The position numbers were made by a program, and so were the translations under genes. This document shows positions 59,401 through 64,000 of a DNA stretch of 64,000 bases, one piece after another; within the stretch, counting starts at the first letter, position 1; each line of letters starts with the position of its first letter. Source of the DNA: Aquatica leii (Eukaryota > Arthropoda > Insecta > Coleoptera > Lampyridae). The notes under the pieces are model-generated. The model was not told the origin of the DNA. It did no database searches and saw nothing but the letters and a program-made list of their open reading frames with translations. The stretch is from the NCBI GenBank assembly GCA_035610365.1, contig CM069432.1, positions 80,914,520 to 80,978,519 of the forward strand, read 5' to 3'.

Positions 59401-60630
59401 CTTTTTAGAGCTAACTCTTCCGACTTAAAAATGTTAAATTTAGTACTTTTAGACGGATTTTACCAGTGTAAATAGGAATGGGATCTAAGATGTGCCGAGA
59501 AAGATGTCTTATAGAAGACTCAACAGCACATAAAATATCTTCTTTAGGAATACGTTTGCAAGCAACAAAAATATACAAACTTTTAAACACCACCGATTCC
59601 TGTTTTAAAGTGAGAGCTAAACTAGAAAAATTGACAACCGTCTTTAAGGAGTTAGCAGTAGATGAAACTTTACGATCCTTGGATCACAATAATTGAAACT
59701 TTTTGAGATGACCTTCAGTGGTTAGTCGTAGAGTAGTAGCAGACTGCTGATAAGTAATGTTATCAAAAAGATTCCGATCATTCAGAGATTTAACTCAAAA
59801 TGAAAATTAAAGAGTTGCTTGGAAATGGTGTCTAACTCTCGCTTTGTTTGCTTAATCCGTTCGCGTATCAACGCTAGACTAGCACGGTTTCTAAGAAAGA
59901 TTACAGTGCACAACAATTTGACGAGTTTGTGACAAAGTTTGGAAAATACGGATATTTGAGAAGAAATATTCTCTCCGTAGAGATTGTAAATCTAATAGTA
60001 AAGGCTTCCACGGCCGGAGCTACACAAGAACGTCTTCCGAGTTTGGACCGTGTCATTGTTGATTGATCTGGCCTGGTTCACAAGTTGATTACCTAACTTT
60101 TGAAATGTTTTTAGTTAAATTTCGGTTGCTTGTTTGAGTTCTTTGATTTTTTTCACGGCCTGGTAAAACACTTTACGAAAGTGGGCGTGTTGGCAACTTC
60201 AGTTACAACAATGACACGGTGCAAACCCGGAAGACGTTCTCATGTTAGTATATAATTAATATATTTAGATAATGTCATTTCTTTTTATCTGATTTTTAAA
60301 CCTTGGTCATAACAGCATATGTTTTGCTATTGACAACCTCAATTTAGTTTTTGTGTTTGCGTTGTCAAAAGCGTCAATAGTCGTTTGTTAGTGTAGTTAC
60401 GTAATCAACCTGCTAAATAAAAATTTACATTAAATTAAAAGCGGATGCCTAAAAAAATAAAAAATGTAAACAGAGACTAATCGTTACATATCTTAGAAGT
60501 TGTTATATTTCTGACAAAAAATTCAAATCATGAGTTGCCAGATGCATTTGTTGTCTAATTTCACAAAATTAAATTAACCGTCTAACAAGATGTTACAATA
60601 ATTCAAATTTTTTACATAAATTTTAAATCG

Positions 60631-61037
60631 TGAGATTAGTTGGCTTCGAGAACGTTCACGAACTTTTTGTCAACTTCCAGAACGTTTATCAAAGAATGTA
60701 CAAATTTTCGAAGACATAACAGAAATGTATAAAAGCGCTTCAATCGAATCATAGGTCAATTATACGAAGTTTGAAGTATTAAGAAGATGTTTAAATAAAT
60801 AAGTGATTAACGTGTGGTTAAGATATATAACGGCGTTTAAGCGTACGTGCCTTTAATGTAAACAAGCGTCAGTTTTAGATAAACATAAGTTATCCGCGGA
60901 CATTATTTTTCAAGTGATTGTAATATATAAATTAGTGTAATTGTTTTTCTTAAATATCGTTAGATTTAATTAGTTACGTGTAGTTATAGACGTGTAAATA
61001 CTTCGTTATAAATAAATTAGTTTTAAAATTTGTTACA
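60631..61037 (+). repeat. Diverged solo LTR of the same gypsy lineage
   Basis: Colinear with the LTRs at 5861-6299 and 29347-29787: a TATAAAAGCG box at about 60729, AATCATAGGTCAATTAT, AGTATTAAGAAG, AAATAAATAAGT, TATCCGCGGAC, and ATATAAATTAGTGTAA, ending AAATTTGTTACA at 61037. The 5' end is uncertain (TGAGATTAG at 60631 is the best TG start), and no target duplication was confirmed. Confidence 0.7.
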
Positions 61038-64000
61038 TTATTTTAATATAAAATAATATTTAACCACATGAAAATAATTATTAGGTAGTATCTATATCAA
61101 TGCATTTTAAATGTTTTGTTTGTTTGCTTAAATAGAACAAATATTTCAAAATTGCGTAACATTTTTGTTATCTTCAAAATTTTGTTTAAAAAATTGTTCA
61201 CGCAATAGTTGACTTAACATACGTTTCTTAATAAAATAATAATAAGGAATTAAATAAATAAATAAAAGTTGTTGATACTAAATAAATAAATGGTAAATTT
61301 GTTTAATAGACTTTATACTTTTATAATGTATACCAATAATCACTAAAAATTGTCGAGTTCGGCGCAATAATTCATAAAAATAACTTAACAAAACCTCAGT
61401 AAATTGTGAAACAAGGAATAACATTAAACACTGTCTACGTTACATATGTAACAAAAATATTACAAAAAATACTCAATGTATTATTTATGAAGTGACTATA
61501 GGTCTGAGATATATTATGTCCTTCAACTTTTAAATGTTTGTATTTAATTTTTATAATTTTTGCAGAAGGGTTTTAATCAAAGTGTTTTTTTGTACTAGAT
61601 TTTGTCAACGCTTAATTCTTGTTTCACCCAAATGATTACAACTAATCAAATTGGACATCGCCCTGTTAAAACTGTTAGTAGCATTAACTAAACATTATTT
61701 TTTTTATTAATTTGTAAGTTCCGTTCAACTCAAATGTTTACTGTAACTATTTTTCAGATGTATTATCAACCATCCATTAAAAATCCAATAAGTAATTAGC
61801 TTTTTTTTAAAGTTAATAGAATTAAAAAGAAAAGCATTATAATTAAAAACGTTACTTAATAATACATTTTAACGATTTCGTTTGTAAGCAATGTCAATCT
61901 CTTAAGTATGTTTATTTGAATTTGTAAAACAATTAATTTTTGTAATGTTTTAGGCTAAATCAATTGCCAAAATTTTATAACAAAATAATAATTTCTAATG
62001 TAGGAATGAAAAAAAAAATAATTGATTGTTTACAATATTAAATGTTATATTTCTACAATTTTGTAATGTGATATTTGAAAAAACGTTTTTTTGAATTGTA
62101 CAATTGTCTTTTGACCTTGTTGTTACGTTAAACTTTGTGTTGAATGAAACGTAAGATTTTAAGTGCTACGTTATAGTTTTGTTGCATCGACTCACTCACT
62201 GTCGCTAGAAAGTTTTTTTAATACTGAAGAACAAATAACAATATGACTAAAACCGAATGCAAACAAATAATGAATTGATGCTGTTTGAGGCGAGATACGC
62301 ACGATACAACACGAAGAATTTTTTTTTAATTAACGCACACAACAACAAAAACTATTATTATAGCAATCACTAACAATGTAAATTTGTAATTGTTTAAAAA
62401 TAATTTCTAAATAATGAGTGCTATTCTTAGTAAGAACTTTACATGAGCAAGAGGTTTTAAAATTTTCTTTGAAAATAAAAGAAATAGTGATTTCAATTAT
62501 CATTGTTTAGAACAAGACAAATTTAATTAGTCTAATAGACTATATTTTAACAAAAATCTAGCATAAATAGAGCAATGCTATGAAAATGAAAATTGTTAAC
62601 AGAAGAAAAGTATTGTAGCTTACAAATTTACTTAAGAAAAATGTGAGGAAATTGTTTTTATAACATTTATTATAACGTAATATAAAAATTATTTATAATT
62701 AATTTTTGAATATGCATTTTTAAGTATACTTAAACTTCACTAGCTTCTGATTCTCGATCGATTGTTTTTATAAAATTATGTAAAATTGAATACATAAAAT
62801 ATATATATAAATACTTATGAAAACTGCATTAACATATCATCAATTAAAACGTACGGATATCAAGGAGGTTCGAAAGAATCATTTTGGCAACGTGCAACTA
62901 TCGATGAATGCCAATGATAATTGGTCTCTTCTAAAATGCCACTCAGTTCAAAAAATTTTTGAATCCCGACGTCATAAAAATCTGCCGTTTGTAAAGAAGC
63001 TTAATCCATAATTGCAGTTTTTACTTCTTCGTTGTCACCGTGCCGAAGTGTGCGATTGTAGAATTGCACGTTTCTAAGTTGTTACAGTAATATTAAATTT
63101 TGAGATGATAATTATTAAGAAGTGCAAAACGTGCGTTTACAAATAACGAAAAATTAGAAAAAAAAGTAATAAAATATTTTAACGAACGTCTTATCTTATT
63201 TTCTTAATATACAAAGACATCATATCGACCGAATGCATCGAGTAGAAAAATACATAAATGAGAAATCTTGAGTTGTTACGGTTAAATTTGTCTGATAAAA
63301 AAAAATTATAAAAATATAGAGGCATCACGATTAAAGCAGACTTTAACACTCATAAAACTCCCGAAGAAGACATACGAATACGAAGTAATAAAATCACTAC
63401 CTAAAGTCGGTAAAATTTGTGTGAGTGTTAACAATAATATAAAACGCATCAATTCTTATGAAGATATAAACTAAATATTTATCCTTATTTGTAAAAATTT
63501 AATTATTTAAGCAAATATTTTCCTTTTATTTTGTAAGCGATAGGAAATATTAATTTGTATTTAGTAAAATTATCATCATTTTTGTTTTGTTTTCATTAGT
63601 TACACTTCTAAATACTAAAAATAAGTGAAGTAAAAGTTATCAAAGCAACCATTGAAATTTCAAATAAAACAATTATTGTAAGCCCCAAAGAAAAAATTCT
63701 AACACATGAATCCATAAAATTTTATAAACATGTATAAATCACATTTTTTTTAAAAGTAGTCAATATGACATTTGTATATGGTACATAATAAAAAGTCCGA
63801 TTAAGAATCACTTCCCAGTCATATCACGTTTACACATTACAGTACCATACCAAACCTCTATAAAGGATAATATTTTAAATAAATTAGACAAAAACATGTT
63901 AGTACAAATGCTGAAAACTACAACGTGAAATTAGATAAAACAAGCGGTTATATATTACCTAAAGTATTTTCCGATAAATCAAAAAAGCCATTAATTGTTT
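61038..64000. other. AT-rich, no gene supported
   Basis: Nothing firm apart from the dispersed repeat at 62806-62970. Confidence 0.45.
62806..62970 (+). repeat. Dispersed repeat with coding-like content, copy 2
   Basis: Shares AAATACTTATGAAAACTGCA, CATTTTGGCA, CAACTATCGATGAATGCCAA and CTCAGTTCAAAA with 42655-42830. An open frame from 62817 to 63011 encodes HFGNVQLSMNANDNWSLLKC then HSVQKIFESRRHKNLPFVKK. The other copy is interrupted by stops. Family not recognised. Confidence 0.6.

Larger units (their letters stand above)
57870..60252 (-). mobile_element. Penelope-like retroelement, decayed, with repeated ends
   Basis: It contains an RT and a GIY-YIG endonuclease on the minus strand, the hallmark pair of Penelope-like elements. 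The left end 57870-57929 recurs in direct orientation at 60009-60061 (CACGGCCG... AACGTCTTCC... TTGGACCGTGTCATTGTTG). The left 57884-58017 recurs in inverse at 60121-60252. Direct and inverted partial end copies are typical of Penelope-like insertions (pseudo-LTRs). The coding part carries several stops and frameshifts. Confidence 0.9.

Noticed and set aside
59478-59696. + strand 72-codon frame
   Set aside because: It lies antisense to the N-terminal part of the Penelope-like element.

Overview
The window is AT-rich eukaryotic nuclear DNA that looks like an insect genome, possibly a beetle (weak inference). The signs are small spliced exons with GTAAG/TTTCAG-type junctions, and remnants of arthropod transposon families (Ty3/gypsy, Penelope-like, LINE, P-element, IS630/Tc1-like, MITEs). 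There is no operon structure. Only one host-type gene is visible: a retinoid-inducible-type serine carboxypeptidase (SCPEP1-like) on the + strand, with exons at 21098-21238, 39672-39994, 40052-40162 and 40292-40504. Its 18.4-kb intron is filled with nested transposon debris. The recognisable coding sequence stops before the catalytic Asp and His regions.

Bases 1-6299 are a nearly complete minus-strand Ty3/gypsy LTR retrotransposon; its 3' LTR is cut by the window start. Its order in its own orientation is 5' LTR (6299-5861), primer-binding site, gag with a repetitive coiled-coil N-terminus, protease, reverse transcriptase, RNase H, integrase, and then an extra third ORF (847-206). That ORF is the highlight of the window. 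It combines a TARG1/OARD1-like macrodomain, an ADP-ribose-processing fold that keeps the expected Lys and Asp, with a C-terminal CCCH zinc finger. It sits where other gypsy elements carry env, reads through the polypurine tract and uses the first three LTR bases as its stop codon. The LTR overlap shows no substitutions and only two small indels, yet gag-pol is broken by many frameshifts.

Region by region: 7169-7640 and 8821-9974 are two inverted-repeat elements. 14098-14424 is a P-element/THAP9-like transposase relic. 21098-40504 is the carboxypeptidase locus. Its large intron holds a LINE relic (22540-24060), a MITE, a decayed arthropod repeat gene (25651-26740), a solo LTR related to the left-end element with an ATAT duplication (29347-29787), a 140-bp foldback MITE and a Tc1/IS630-like transposase relic. 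From 40505 to 64000 there is only more debris: a GC-cored foldback, a second LINE relic (45190-45690), a second MITE copy, a DUF4817-type transposase relic, an inverted-repeat element with a reiterated 12-bp motif (51353-52331), a decayed Penelope-like element with RT and GIY-YIG domains (57870-60252), and a third, diverged LTR (about 60631-61037). The remaining sequence is AT-rich and shows no gene that I can support.
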